Of a stretch of DNA of 64,000 bases, positions 27,950 through 36,653 are shown piece by piece (the first letter of the stretch is position 1; the number at the start of each line of letters is the position of its first letter). The DNA is from Pantoea phytobeneficialis (GTDB lineage Bacteria; Pseudomonadota; Gammaproteobacteria; Enterobacterales; Enterobacteriaceae). Position numbers and translations under genes: made by a program. The stretch covers positions 504,341 to 568,340 of the forward strand of contig NZ_CP024637.1 in assembly GCF_009728735.1 (NCBI RefSeq), given 5' to 3'. The notes under the pieces were generated by a model. The model was not told the DNA's origin. It did not search any database and saw only the letters and a list, made by a program, of their open reading frames with translations.

Positions 27950-27966
27950 TGACGAAATGACATGTC
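27950..27966. promoter_or_regulatory. Candidate FhlA enhancer site shared by hyp and hyc
   Basis: TGACGAAATGACATGTC, in a stretch rich in TGTCA/TGACA words. A related 17-mer on the opposite strand lies before hydN at 35941-35957. The site is about 65 bases ahead of the hycA sigma-54 promoter. Confidence 0.5.
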
Positions 27967-28029
27967 ACTGACGGTTTTTTTGCAACGGTGATTTATAGAT
28001 TAACCATAAAATTCAATACGTTAAAAACA

Positions 28030-28044
28030 TGGCACGAAATGTGC
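28030..28044 (+). promoter_or_regulatory. Sigma-54 promoter of the hyc operon
   Basis: TGGCACG-AAAT-GTGC keeps the invariant GG-N10-GC spacing of sigma-54 promoters and lies 52 bases before the hycA ATG. Confidence 0.75.
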
Positions 28045-28081
28045 CTTAGGGGAATATCCGCACAAACAGAGTGATTTAATA

Positions 28082-28537
28082 ATGGATATTAGGGAACTGA
28101 GTGACAAAGCAGCCTACATCGCTGATAAGCATCAACGCTTGCAGGCACAGTGGAAACAATACGGCAACGCCTTAGTTCAGGGGATAACCCTGTCAAAAGC
28201 CAAACTGCACCACACCATCGCCTGCACACCGGGGGATGACTTGCGCTTCTTCTTATTTGAACACTTCGTCATTCATATTCAGCCAGGCGAAGGCTTTAAC
28301 AATCACCGTATCGAGTACTTTCTCGCACTGCCGGATGACAGCGATAAGATATTGATTGGTCATGCCAATATCGACAATGACGGTTGCATCGACAATGCCT
28401 TCAGCAATCGCGATCGCGAGAAAGTACTTACCCACTATCTGGAACTGATTCAGCCGATTTACGACAGCCTCTATCTGGCGGTCCATGAAAACACCCCGGT
28501 GTCGATGGAACGGCTACAACAAGCCGCCGTGGCGTAA
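28082..28537 (+). CDS. hycA: Formate hydrogenlyase regulatory protein HycA
   Basis: 151 aa cytoplasmic antagonist of FhlA, giving negative feedback on FHL expression in E. coli. Similar to E. coli HycA (153 aa) along its length: the LVQGITLSKAKLHH, FLFEHFVIH and DREKVLTHYLE segments align. It is the first gene of the hyc operon, 38 bases after the sigma-54 promoter's -12 element, and is followed by hycB after 89 bases. Its conservation here is moderate, as is usual for HycA. Confidence 0.93.
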   Translation: MDIRELSDKAAYIADKHQRLQAQWKQYGNALVQGITLSKAKLHHTIACTPGDDLRFFLFEHFVIHIQPGEGFNNHRIEYFLALPDDSDKILIGHANIDNDGCIDNAFSNRDREKVLTHYLELIQPIYDSLYLAVHENTPVSMERLQQAAVA

Positions 28538-28626
28538 AGAGGTTGAGGGTGTCGAAAACTGTCGAAGCGACAGGTTATCGGCATGATTTCGTCATTAATG
28601 ACGACAGTCACCAGAGGAATCCGTTG

Positions 28627-29232
28627 GTGAACCGTTTTGTAATCGCTGATTCAACATTATGCATTGGTTGCCATACCTGTGAAGCGGCCTGCGCGGAGAC
28701 GCACCGGCAACAGGGTTTACAGTCGATGCCGCGTTTAAAGGTGATGCGCAACCGGGACGAATCCGCCCCGCAGTTGTGCCGCCACTGCGAAGACGCCCCT
28801 TGTGCCAGCGTCTGCCCGGTGAATGCCATTAACCGTGTGGATGGCGCGGTACAGCTGAACGCTAACCTGTGCGTCAGCTGCAAACTGTGCGGCATAGCCT
28901 GCCCGTTTGGGGCTATCGAATTTTCCGGCAGCCGCCCGTTACACATCCCGGCAGACGTCAACAGCCCCAAAGCGCCTGCCGCCCCTGCCGATCCCCTGCG
29001 CGTTAGTTCGCTGCTGGACTGGGTTCCTGGCATTCGTGCTGTCGCGGTGAAATGTGATCTGTGCAGCTTCGATGAGCAGGGTCCAGCCTGCGTGCGCACC
29101 TGTCCGACGAAAGCGCTGCAACTGATCGACAACACCGATATCGCCAAAACCAGCAAACGCAAGCGTGAACTTACGCTGGCGGGTGCGCTGGGTGATTTAA
29201 GCCTGTTCAGCCAGCCAGAGGCACGTAAATGA
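28627..29232 (+). CDS. hycB: Formate hydrogenlyase Fe-S subunit HycB
   Basis: 201 aa electron-transfer protein linking formate dehydrogenase H to hydrogenase-3 on the cytoplasmic side. It has four [4Fe-4S] cysteine sets, the first C12-C15-C18-C22 in CIGCHTCEAAC, with later CRHC/CASVCP, CVSCKLCGIACP and CDLC/CVRTCP groups. The GTG at 28627 is chosen over the upstream ATG-type start at 28543: AGAGGA lies 8 bases ahead and the protein then begins VNRFVIADSTLC, matching E. coli MNRFVIADSTLC (203 aa). It overlaps hycC by 4 bases. Confidence 0.94.
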   Translation: MNRFVIADSTLCIGCHTCEAACAETHRQQGLQSMPRLKVMRNRDESAPQLCRHCEDAPCASVCPVNAINRVDGAVQLNANLCVSCKLCGIACPFGAIEFSGSRPLHIPADVNSPKAPAAPADPLRVSSLLDWVPGIRAVAVKCDLCSFDEQGPACVRTCPTKALQLIDNTDIAKTSKRKRELTLAGALGDLSLFSQPEARK

Positions 29233-31037
29233 ATGTTTTTTTTCTGATCCACTGGGCACTGACCGGTCTGATGCTCAGTGCGTTACTGGCGGGCATCTCC
29301 GCGTTTAACCGGCACATCAGTGGCGTTGTTGCCGGTATCGGTGGCGCGATAAGTTGTGCGTTGCTGCTGGCAGCCAGCGTCCAGGGCCTGCTCGGATTCA
29401 GCGCCATCCTGACGCTGTGGCGTTGGCAGCTACAACTGAATAGCTTTAACAGCATATGGTTAGTGACAGTGTCACTCTGCGGCCTGTTTATCTGCCTGTT
29501 TAACGTAAGCTGGCATCGGCATTCTCAGGTTAAAGCCAACGGTTTGCTGGTCAATCTGATCCTCGCCGCCGCGACTGTTGCTCTGCTCGCCGCTAACCTC
29601 GCCACCCTGGTGGCGATGGCCGAAATTGTCGCGCTGGCAGGCTACTTCCTCACCGGATGTCGCAAGTCCGGCCAACTCTGGTTTGCACTGGGTCGCCTTG
29701 GCACGCTTCTGCTGGTCGCTGCCTGTTGGTTGCTGTGGCAGCAGTTTGGCACGCTGAGTTTTGACGGATTACGCCTGGCGCTCCAGGGGGCGGCGCTCTC
29801 TCCGCTGGTGTTGCTGTTAAGTTTGCTCGGCTTTGGTCTGCTGGCGGGCATTATTCCGCTGCACGGCTGGGTACCCCAGGCGCATGCCAATGCCCCGGCT
29901 CCGGCCGCAGCGCTGTTTTCCGCCGTAGTGCTGAAGGTAGGGTTGTACGGCATGATCAGCGTTTCACTGATCGCCGACGTGTTGCCGCTGTGGTGGGGGG
30001 TGCTGGTGGTGGTGCTCGGTATGGTGACCGCCTTTACCGGCGGGCTGTACGCCCTGATGGAGCACAACATCAACCGCCTGCTGGCTTATCACTCGCTGGA
30101 AAACATCGGCATTATCCTGCTGGGCGTGGGTTGCGGCTTTATCGGCATTGCGCTGCACCAACCGGCGCTGGTGGCGTTGGGGATGATCGGTGGCCTCTAC
30201 CATCTGTTTAATCACAGCCTGTTTAAAACCACGCTGTTCCTCGGCGCTGGCGCGGTGTGGTTCCGCACTGGTCAGCACGACATTGAGAAACTGGGCGGGA
30301 TTGGCAAGCGTATGCCGCTGATTTCGTTGGCGATGCTGGTGGGTTTGATGGCGATGGCCGCCTTGCCGCCGCTTAATGGCTTTGCCGGTGAATGGGTGAT
30401 CTATCAGTCATTCTTCCAGTTAGGCAACCAGGCTTCCTTTATTGCGCGTGTCCTTGGGCCGCTGCTGGCGGTTGGACTGGCGATCACTGGCGCGCTGGCG
30501 GTGATGTGTATGGCCAAGGTCTATGGCGTCACCTTCCTCGGCGCACCCCGCAGCCCGGAGGCCGAACAGGCCACCAACCCGCCCGGCCTGATGAATATCA
30601 CCGTCGTTCTGCTGGCGTTGGGTTGCGTGATTGCCGGTGTCGCGACTCCCTGGTTGCTGCCGTTGCTGCAACATGCCATCCCACTCCCACTCAACACCGC
30701 GCAGACGCTGGTATCGCAACCGCTGATCGCCCTGCTGCTGATTATGACGCCACTGCTGCCTGTGCTGTTGCTGGTGCTGTTCCGTGGCGAACGCCTGCCG
30801 CACCGCACTCGTGGCCCGGCATGGGTTTGTGGCTACGACCACGAAGCAGCGATGGTGATCACCGCATCGGGTTTTGCCCAACCGGTGAGAGCGGCCTTTG
30901 CGCCCCTCCTCGCCTTACGCAAACACCTTAATCCGGTGCGATGGGTGCCTGGCTGGCGGGGTGACGGGATCGCCATCACGTTCCGGCGTCTGGCATTTAT
31001 TGAACTGGCGATTTTGCTGGTCGCGGTCATCGCCTGA
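29229..31037 (+). CDS. hycC: Formate hydrogenlyase membrane subunit HycC
   Basis: 602 aa integral membrane protein of the NuoL/Mrp antiporter-like family, with about 14-16 membrane segments. It anchors hydrogenase-3 and may couple it to ion movement. Conserved proton-path features include HGWVPQAHANAPAPAAALFSA and the KTTLFLGAGA lysine region in LYHLFNHSLFKTTLF. Length agrees with E. coli HycC (608 aa). The ATG overlaps the hycB stop. Confidence 0.95.
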   Translation: MNVFFLIHWALTGLMLSALLAGISAFNRHISGVVAGIGGAISCALLLAASVQGLLGFSAILTLWRWQLQLNSFNSIWLVTVSLCGLFICLFNVSWHRHSQVKANGLLVNLILAAATVALLAANLATLVAMAEIVALAGYFLTGCRKSGQLWFALGRLGTLLLVAACWLLWQQFGTLSFDGLRLALQGAALSPLVLLLSLLGFGLLAGIIPLHGWVPQAHANAPAPAAALFSAVVLKVGLYGMISVSLIADVLPLWWGVLVVVLGMVTAFTGGLYALMEHNINRLLAYHSLENIGIILLGVGCGFIGIALHQPALVALGMIGGLYHLFNHSLFKTTLFLGAGAVWFRTGQHDIEKLGGIGKRMPLISLAMLVGLMAMAALPPLNGFAGEWVIYQSFFQLGNQASFIARVLGPLLAVGLAITGALAVMCMAKVYGVTFLGAPRSPEAEQATNPPGLMNITVVLLALGCVIAGVATPWLLPLLQHAIPLPLNTAQTLVSQPLIALLLIMTPLLPVLLLVLFRGERLPHRTRGPAWVCGYDHEAAMVITASGFAQPVRAAFAPLLALRKHLNPVRWVPGWRGDGIAITFRRLAFIELAILLVAVIA

Positions 31038-31046
31038 GGAACCACT

Positions 31047-31973
31047 ATGACGACGTTATTTTTTGCCCTTACCCAGGCGTTGGCCTTATTTCTGGCTGCG
31101 CCCTTGCTCTCCGGCATTTCGCGCATGGCCCGCGCGCGCTTGCATAACCGGCGTGGTCCTGGCGTGTTGCAGGAGTATCGGGATCTGTTCAAGTTACTCG
31201 GTCGCCAGAGCGTGGCACCCGCCGCTGCGGGTTGGGTTTTTCGCCTGATGCCGCTGGTGATGGTCGGCGTGATGTTGACCATTGCTACTGCGCTGCCGGT
31301 GGTTACCCTCACCTCGCCGTTGCCGCCAGTTGGCGACCTAATCACCTTGATTTATTTGTTCGCCATCGCCCGCTTCTTTTTCGCCATTGCGGGCCTGGAC
31401 ACCGGCAGTCCGTTCACCGGCATCGGTGCCAGCCGCGAGACGATGCTCGGCGTGCTGGTGGAGCCGATGTTGCTGCTCGGCCTGTGGGTGGCGGCTCAGG
31501 TGGCAGGCAGTACCCATATCAGCAACATTGCCATGACCGTCCATGCCTGGCCGCTCAGCCACAGTCTGACGCTGTTGCTGGCGCTGGCCGCCTGCGCCTT
31601 CGCCACGTTTATCGAGATGGGGAAACTGCCGTTTGACCTGGCGGAAGCCGAGCAGGAGTTGCAGGAGGGGCCACTTTCCGAATACAGCGGCGCAGGCTTT
31701 GCCGTACTGAAGTGGGGCATTTCGTTAAAACAGTTAGTGGTGCTGCAAATGTTTGTCGGGGTGTTTTTGCCCTGGGGGCAGATGCACGCCTTTAGCTGGG
31801 GTGGAGGGGTACTCGCCGTGGTACTGGCCATCGTCAAACTGATTGCCGCTGCCCTGCTGATCGCGCTGTTTGAAAACAGCATGGCACGCCTGCGGATGCT
31901 CGAAACGTCACGTATTACGTGGGCCGGTTTTGGTCTGGCCTTTTTAGCCTTCGTCTCCTTGCTGGCGGCGTAA
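31047..31973 (+). CDS. hycD: Formate hydrogenlyase membrane subunit HycD
   Basis: 308 aa NuoH-like membrane protein with about eight segments that docks the soluble arm of hydrogenase-3 to the membrane. The RRGPGVLQEYRDLFKLL and FDLAEAEQELQEGPLSEYSG loops, which face the catalytic subunits, are conserved. E. coli HycD has 307 residues. It starts 9 bases after hycC. Confidence 0.95.
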   Translation: MTTLFFALTQALALFLAAPLLSGISRMARARLHNRRGPGVLQEYRDLFKLLGRQSVAPAAAGWVFRLMPLVMVGVMLTIATALPVVTLTSPLPPVGDLITLIYLFAIARFFFAIAGLDTGSPFTGIGASRETMLGVLVEPMLLLGLWVAAQVAGSTHISNIAMTVHAWPLSHSLTLLLALAACAFATFIEMGKLPFDLAEAEQELQEGPLSEYSGAGFAVLKWGISLKQLVVLQMFVGVFLPWGQMHAFSWGGGVLAVVLAIVKLIAAALLIALFENSMARLRMLETSRITWAGFGLAFLAFVSLLAA

Positions 31974-31991
31974 TTGCAGAGAACTTATTTC

Positions 31992-33701
31992 ATGTCTGAA
32001 GAGAAAATCGGTCAACACTACCTTGCTGCACTGCACCTCAAGTTCCCCCACGCGGTGCTGGAGGAGAGCTGGCAGACCAAAGATCAAATCACCATTACCG
32101 TCAAACTCAACATGCTGCCGGAAATTGTCGAATGGCTGTATTACCAGCAGGGAGGCTGGTTATCGGTGCTATTCGGCAATGATGAACGCCAACTCTGCGG
32201 CAGCTATGCGGTTTACTACGTACTGTCGATGGAGAGCGGCACCAAATGCTGGATCACCGTCCGGGTGGCGGTAGACGCCCATCGACCAGAGTTTCCATCG
32301 GTGACGCCACGCGTCCCTGCTGCCGTCTGGGGTGAACGCGAAGTCCGCGATATGTATGGCTTGCAACCAATTGGGCTGCCGGACGAACGTCGTCTGGTGC
32401 TACCGGACGACTGGCCCGATGAACTCTACCCATTGCGTAAAGACAGCATGGATTATCGCCAACGTCCGGCCCCTACCAGCGATAGCGAAACCTACGAATT
32501 TATTAATGAACTGGGTAGCAGCAAGAACAATGTGGTGCCCATCGGACCGCTGCATGTCACCTCCGATGAGCCTGGCCATTTCCGCCTGTTTGTCGACGGT
32601 GAGAATATTATCGATGCCGATTATCGCCTGTTCTACGTCCATCGCGGCATGGAGAAACTGGCAGAAACCCGCATGGGATACAACGAAGTCACCTTCCTCT
32701 CCGATCGCGTGTGCGGCATCTGTGGCTTTGCCCACAGCACCGCCTACACCTCTTCGGTGGAGAATGCGATGGGGATTGTGGTGCCCGCGCGCGCGCAGAT
32801 GATCCGCTCGATTTTGCTCGAAGTGGAGCGTCTGCACAGCCATCTGCTGAACCTCGGTCTGGCCTGCCACTTTGTGGGTTTTGACTCCGGGTTTATGCAA
32901 TTTTTCCGCGTGCGTGAGTTGTCGATGAAGATGGCGGAGATCCTGACCGGCGCACGTAAAACTTACGGGTTGAACCTGATCGGCGGAATTCGTCGTGACC
33001 TGATGAAAGACGACATGATACAGACGCGCCAACTGGCGCAGCAGATGCGCCGCGAGGTCTATACCCTGACCGACATTCTGCTCAGCACGCCCAATATTGA
33101 ATCGCGCACCGTGGGCATTGGCCGTCTTGATCCGGGTATCGCACGCGATTTCAGTAACGTCGGTCCGATGGTGCGCGCCAGCGGCCACGCTCGCGACACC
33201 CGTTCCGACCACCCGTTTGCCGGTTACGGCCTGCTGCCGCTGGAGGTACATACCCTTGCCGGTTGTGACGTGCTTTCGCGGCTTAAAGTGCGCATCAATG
33301 AAGTGTTCACCGCGCTGAATCTGATTGATTTCGGCCTTGATAACCTGCCTGGCGGCCCCCTGATGGTGGAAGGGTTTACCTACATCCCGCAGCGTTTTGC
33401 TCTCGGTTTCTGCGAAGCGCCGCGCGGTGACGATATCCACTGGAGCATGACCGGCGACAACCAGAAGCTGTTCCGCTGGCGCTGCCGTGCGGCGACCTAC
33501 GCCAACTGGCCGACGCTGCGCTATATGTTGCGCGGCAATACGGTGTCCGATGCGCCATTGATCATCGGCAGTCTCGACCCCTGCTACTCCTGCACCGATC
33601 GCATGACGGTGGTGGATGTACGCAAAAAGAAAAGCCAGGTGGTGCCGTACAAAGAGCTGGAGCGCTACAGCATTGAGCGCACCCATTCACCGCTGAAATA
33701 G
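31992..33701 (+). CDS. hycE: Hydrogenase-3 large subunit precursor HycE
   Basis: 569 aa, exactly the E. coli length. Residues 1 to about 170 form a NuoC-like domain and the rest the [NiFe] domain. The nickel ligands are C241/C244 (RVCGICGFAHS) and C531/C534 (DPCYSC). The 32-residue C-terminal extension after R537, removed by HycI once the metal is in place, is intact. The start at 31992 is chosen because MSEEKIGQHY matches the family; an in-frame start at 31974 is less likely. Confidence 0.97.
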   Translation: MSEEKIGQHYLAALHLKFPHAVLEESWQTKDQITITVKLNMLPEIVEWLYYQQGGWLSVLFGNDERQLCGSYAVYYVLSMESGTKCWITVRVAVDAHRPEFPSVTPRVPAAVWGEREVRDMYGLQPIGLPDERRLVLPDDWPDELYPLRKDSMDYRQRPAPTSDSETYEFINELGSSKNNVVPIGPLHVTSDEPGHFRLFVDGENIIDADYRLFYVHRGMEKLAETRMGYNEVTFLSDRVCGICGFAHSTAYTSSVENAMGIVVPARAQMIRSILLEVERLHSHLLNLGLACHFVGFDSGFMQFFRVRELSMKMAEILTGARKTYGLNLIGGIRRDLMKDDMIQTRQLAQQMRREVYTLTDILLSTPNIESRTVGIGRLDPGIARDFSNVGPMVRASGHARDTRSDHPFAGYGLLPLEVHTLAGCDVLSRLKVRINEVFTALNLIDFGLDNLPGGPLMVEGFTYIPQRFALGFCEAPRGDDIHWSMTGDNQKLFRWRCRAATYANWPTLRYMLRGNTVSDAPLIIGSLDPCYSCTDRMTVVDVRKKKSQVVPYKELERYSIERTHSPLK

Positions 33702-33713
33702 TCGGGAGTCATC

Positions 33714-34259
33714 ATGTTTAGTTTTATTAAAAACGCGCTCAAAGGCGGTATCGCGACCGAATCTTATCCCTTGCGACCCATCGACGTGGATGACAACTTC
33801 CGCGGTAAACCCGAGCACAATCCGCAGCAGTGCATCGGTTGTGCTGCCTGCGTTAATGCATGTCCTTCCAATGCGTTAAGCGTGGCAACCGATCTCGAAG
33901 CCGGGCAACTGGCGTGGAGCTTTAACCTCGGGCGCTGCATTTTCTGCGCCCGCTGTGAAGAGGTGTGTCCAACCGCCGCAATTACCCTGTCGCAGCAGTT
34001 CGAACTGGCGGTGTGGAACAAAGCCGATTTGCTGCAACAGGCGCTTTTTCCGCTGTGCTATTGCCGGGAATGTGGTCATCCCTTCGCGGTACAAAAGGAG
34101 ATCGACTATGCCATTGCCTTGTTGCGCCATAACGGCGACCAGGGGGCGGAAAACCGGCGGTCGGCGTTCGAAACCTGCCCGGCATGTAAACGTCAGCACA
34201 GCCTGGCCTCATCCGGCAGCGCCGTGTTTCACCGTCAGTTACGAGGAGCCAACGGATGA
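33714..34259 (+). CDS. hycF: Formate hydrogenlyase Fe-S subunit HycF
   Basis: 181 aa NuoI-like subunit carrying two [4Fe-4S] clusters: C40-C43-C46-C50 with partner set C75-C78-C81-C85. A C-terminal CxxxC/CxxC group ([10 protein letters not shown] and CPAC) could bind an extra metal, as in E. coli HycF (180 aa). Its last bases overlap the hycG ATG. Confidence 0.95.
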   Translation: MFSFIKNALKGGIATESYPLRPIDVDDNFRGKPEHNPQQCIGCAACVNACPSNALSVATDLEAGQLAWSFNLGRCIFCARCEEVCPTAAITLSQQFELAVWNKADLLQQALFPLCYCRECGHPFAVQKEIDYAIALLRHNGDQGAENRRSAFETCPACKRQHSLASSGSAVFHRQLRGANG

Positions 34260-35020
34260 GTAACGTATCAGGTCCACGCGACCATAACGGCCTGCCACTG
34301 CCGCTCTCGGTGGAAGAGTCGATTGCCAGCATGAAGGCTTCATTGCTGAAAAAAATCAAACGATCAGCCTACGTTTATCGCGTTGACTGTGGCGGTTGCA
34401 ACGGCTGTGAAATTGAGATTTTCGCCGCACTTACCCCGCTTTTTGACGCCGAACGCTTCGGAATCAAAGTGGTCCCCTCACCGCGCCATGCTGATATTTT
34501 GCTGTTCACCGGCGCGGTCACCCGCGCCATGCGCTCACCAGCGTTACGTGCCTGGGAATCCGCCCCGGACCCGAAAATTTGTATCTCCTACGGGGCCTGT
34601 GGCAATAGCGGCGGTATTTTCCATGATCTCTACTGCGTCTGGGGCGGGACGGACAAAATCGTGCCGGTAGACGTGTATATCCCAGGCTGCCCACCCACAC
34701 CCGCCGCCACCCTGTACGGCTTCGCCATGGCGTTGGGTCTGCTGGAGCAAAAAATCCATGCCCGTCCGGCAAGCGAACAGGATTTGCAACCCGCACGCAT
34801 CCTGCATACGGCGATGGTACAGCCGCTGCGCGTTCGCATTGATCGCGCGGCGCGCCGTCTGGCGGGTTATCGCTATGGACGACAAATTGCCGACAACTTC
34901 ATGCACAAACTGACCGACGGCGATGGCGCAGTGCAGCAATGGCTGGCGGAAGAGAACGATCCACGTCTGACGGAGATTGTTACGCATCTGGAAAATCTGG
35001 TGCAGATGGAGCGCGTGTAA
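34256..35020 (+). CDS. hycG: Hydrogenase-3 small subunit HycG
   Basis: 254 aa NuoB-like small subunit with the cluster nearest the [NiFe] site: C45, C48 and C51 in [11 protein letters not shown], with later ligands in [11 protein letters not shown] and PGCPPTP. E. coli HycG has 255 residues. The stop TAA shares its last base with the hycH ATG. Confidence 0.95.
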   Translation: MSNVSGPRDHNGLPLPLSVEESIASMKASLLKKIKRSAYVYRVDCGGCNGCEIEIFAALTPLFDAERFGIKVVPSPRHADILLFTGAVTRAMRSPALRAWESAPDPKICISYGACGNSGGIFHDLYCVWGGTDKIVPVDVYIPGCPPTPAATLYGFAMALGLLEQKIHARPASEQDLQPARILHTAMVQPLRVRIDRAARRLAGYRYGRQIADNFMHKLTDGDGAVQQWLAEENDPRLTEIVTHLENLVQMERV

Positions 35021-35430
35021 TGAGTGAGTCCGTGGTGTTTTGCCAACTTAGCCGCAAATTTGTCGATGAAAATGACGCAACGCCGGCAGAAGCACAACAG
35101 GTGATGTACTACAGCCTGGCCATTGGTCATCACCTTGGCGTGATTGATTGCCTGGAAGAGAGCCTGGTATGTCCCTGGGCGGCTTATCTGGCGTGGATTG
35201 CCACGCTTCCGGCGGCAAGCCAGGCCAGCCGTAAGATGGCCGGCGTGCCGCGCTACGGGGAAATTGTGATCGACCACAGCCATGTGGTGATGCTGGCACA
35301 GGCATTTGATACCGCCAGAGCGTGTCAGACGCCGCAGCAACAGCAATGGAGCCAGGCACTGTTGGCGATGCTCCAGGCCATTCAACAGGAACCGGCTATC
35401 TATCTGATGGTCAGGAGGCGTGATGACTAA
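35020..35430 (+). CDS. hycH: Formate hydrogenlyase assembly protein HycH
   Basis: 136 aa, needed in E. coli for converting the HycE precursor. No metal motif is visible. Recognised by position between hycG and hycI and by the VVFCQLSRKFVDEN opening, which aligns with E. coli HycH. The start at 35020 shares a base with the hycG stop; an in-frame ATG at 34939 lies inside hycG and is not needed. Confidence 0.92.
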   Translation: MSESVVFCQLSRKFVDENDATPAEAQQVMYYSLAIGHHLGVIDCLEESLVCPWAAYLAWIATLPAASQASRKMAGVPRYGEIVIDHSHVVMLAQAFDTARACQTPQQQQWSQALLAMLQAIQQEPAIYLMVRRRDD

Positions 35431-35890
35431 GGTTTTATTGTGTGTCGGCAACAGCATGATGGGTGATGATGGCGCAGGCCCGTTGCTGGCGGAGAAATGT
35501 CGCGCCGCCCCCTGTGGCGACTGGCTGGTGATCGACGGCGGCAGCGCGCCGGAAAACGATGTGGTCGCCATTCGCGAACAACGGCCCGATTTGCTGCTGA
35601 TTGTTGATGCCACCGACATGTTGCTGTCCCCCGGTGAAATCCGCGTTATCGACCCGGATGACATCGCCGACATGTTGCTGATGACCACCCACAATATGCC
35701 GCTCAATTACCTGATTGATCAGCTTAAAGACGATGTCGGTCAGGTGGTGTTTCTCGGCATTCAGCCTGATCTGGTGGGCTTTTGCTATCCCATGACCGAG
35801 GCGGTGAAGAACGCGGTAGACCAGGTCTATCGACATCTTGACGACTGGGTGGGTGACGGAGGGTTTGCAGCGCTCACCAGCGAAGCGTGA
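35423..35890 (+). CDS. hycI: Hydrogenase-3 maturation endopeptidase HycI
   Basis: 155 aa nickel-checking endopeptidase that cuts HycE after R537. The metal-binding acidic residues are D15 in GNSMMGDDGAG, D61 in IVDATDM, and H89 in TTHNMPL, all conserved with E. coli HycI (156 aa). It overlaps hycH by 8 bases; a GTG directly before the ATG is in frame but not needed. Last gene of the hyc operon, followed by a palindromic repeat. Confidence 0.95.
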   Translation: MTKVLLCVGNSMMGDDGAGPLLAEKCRAAPCGDWLVIDGGSAPENDVVAIREQRPDLLLIVDATDMLLSPGEIRVIDPDDIADMLLMTTHNMPLNYLIDQLKDDVGQVVFLGIQPDLVGFCYPMTEAVKNAVDQVYRHLDDWVGDGGFAALTSEA

Positions 35891-35901
35891 TGGCACACAA
35901 C

Positions 35902-35931
35902 CGTAGCGGCGCGATAAATCGCACCGCTACG
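35902..35931. repeat. Short palindromic repeat copy after hycI
   Basis: CGTAGCGG and CCGCTACG form perfect 8-base arms around GCGATAAATCGCA. It lies 12 bases after the hycI stop and before the hydN promoter region, so it may end or protect the hyc transcript. Confidence 0.8.
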
Positions 35932-35940
35932 ACATGTGCC

Positions 35941-35957
35941 GACAGATGTCATCGTCA
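35941..35957. promoter_or_regulatory. Candidate FhlA site upstream of hydN
   Basis: The minus strand reads TGACGATGACATCTGTC, sharing TGACGA, TGACAT and TGTC with the 27950-27966 site. It lies about 60 bases before the hydN -24 element, nearly the same distance as at hycA. Confidence 0.45.
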
Positions 35958-36016
35958 AAAGTGTCAATGCCAACAAGGCCGACAAGCAACTCATTGTTAT
36001 TAAACAACTAAAAAAC

Positions 36017-36032
36017 TGGCACGGTTTGTGTA
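36017..36032 (+). promoter_or_regulatory. Sigma-54-like promoter of hydN-fdhF-hypF-nickel permease
   Basis: TGGCACG-GTTT-GTGTA has a perfect -24 element, but the -12 dinucleotide is GT, not GC. It lies 41 bases before the hydN ATG. The weak -12 may lower expression. Confidence 0.6.
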
Positions 36033-36072
36033 TAGCTCCCTGACAATAACAAGTTCAATGCAGGAGTTTATG

Positions 36073-36618
36073 ATGAACCGCTTCATCATTGCTGATTCAA
36101 GCAAGTGTATCGGCTGCCGTACGTGTGAGGTAGCCTGTGTCGTGTCCCATCAGGAAAACCAGGATTGCTCGGCGCTCACCCCGCAGACCTTCCTGCCCCG
36201 CATTCATGTCATCAAAGGCGTGAATGTCTCTACGGCCACCATGTGCCGCCAGTGTGAAGATGCCCCTTGCGCCAACGTCTGCCCGAACGGCGCAATCAGC
36301 CGTGATAAAGGTTTTGTCCATGTGATGCAGGAACGCTGCATTGGCTGCAAAACCTGTGTCGTCGCCTGTCCTTACGGTGCGATGGAGGTGGTGGTTCGCC
36401 CGGTGATTCGCAACAGCGGTGCCGGACTGAACGTCATGGCGGAAAAAGCCGAGGCTAACAAATGTGACCTCTGCCACCAGCGTGAATCAGGTCCGGCGTG
36501 CATCGACGCCTGTCCGACCAACGCCATCATGTGCGTCGATCGCAACAAACTCGAACAGATGAGCGCAGAAAAACGCCGCCGCGCCGCGTTAGATGCCCCC
36601 TCATCGCTGTCGTTTTAA
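36073..36618 (+). CDS. hydN: FHL electron-transport Fe-S protein HydN
   Basis: 181 aa ferredoxin-like protein with four [4Fe-4S] cysteine groups, beginning C12-C15-C18-C22 in CIGCRTCEVAC; nearly identical through the middle to E. coli HydN (175 aa). It takes part in formate dehydrogenase H activity. Two adjacent ATGs (36070 and 36073) follow CAGGAG; the second gives the E. coli-like MNRFIIAD start. In E. coli hydN is followed by hypF; here fdhF is inserted between them. Confidence 0.95.
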   Translation: MNRFIIADSSKCIGCRTCEVACVVSHQENQDCSALTPQTFLPRIHVIKGVNVSTATMCRQCEDAPCANVCPNGAISRDKGFVHVMQERCIGCKTCVVACPYGAMEVVVRPVIRNSGAGLNVMAEKAEANKCDLCHQRESGPACIDACPTNAIMCVDRNKLEQMSAEKRRRAALDAPSSLSF

Positions 36619-36653
36619 TCCTGGCTTTTCAACTTCTTACAGGTTGGCTATAG

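Noticed and set aside
28543..28626. Upstream start for HycB adding 28 residues
   Set aside because: The added part is not conserved, and a good ribosome site fits the GTG at 28627.
32400..33686. 428-codon antisense frame across hycE
   Set aside because: HycE is complete and conserved on the other strand; the antisense protein is low-complexity and histidine-rich by codon mirror effect.
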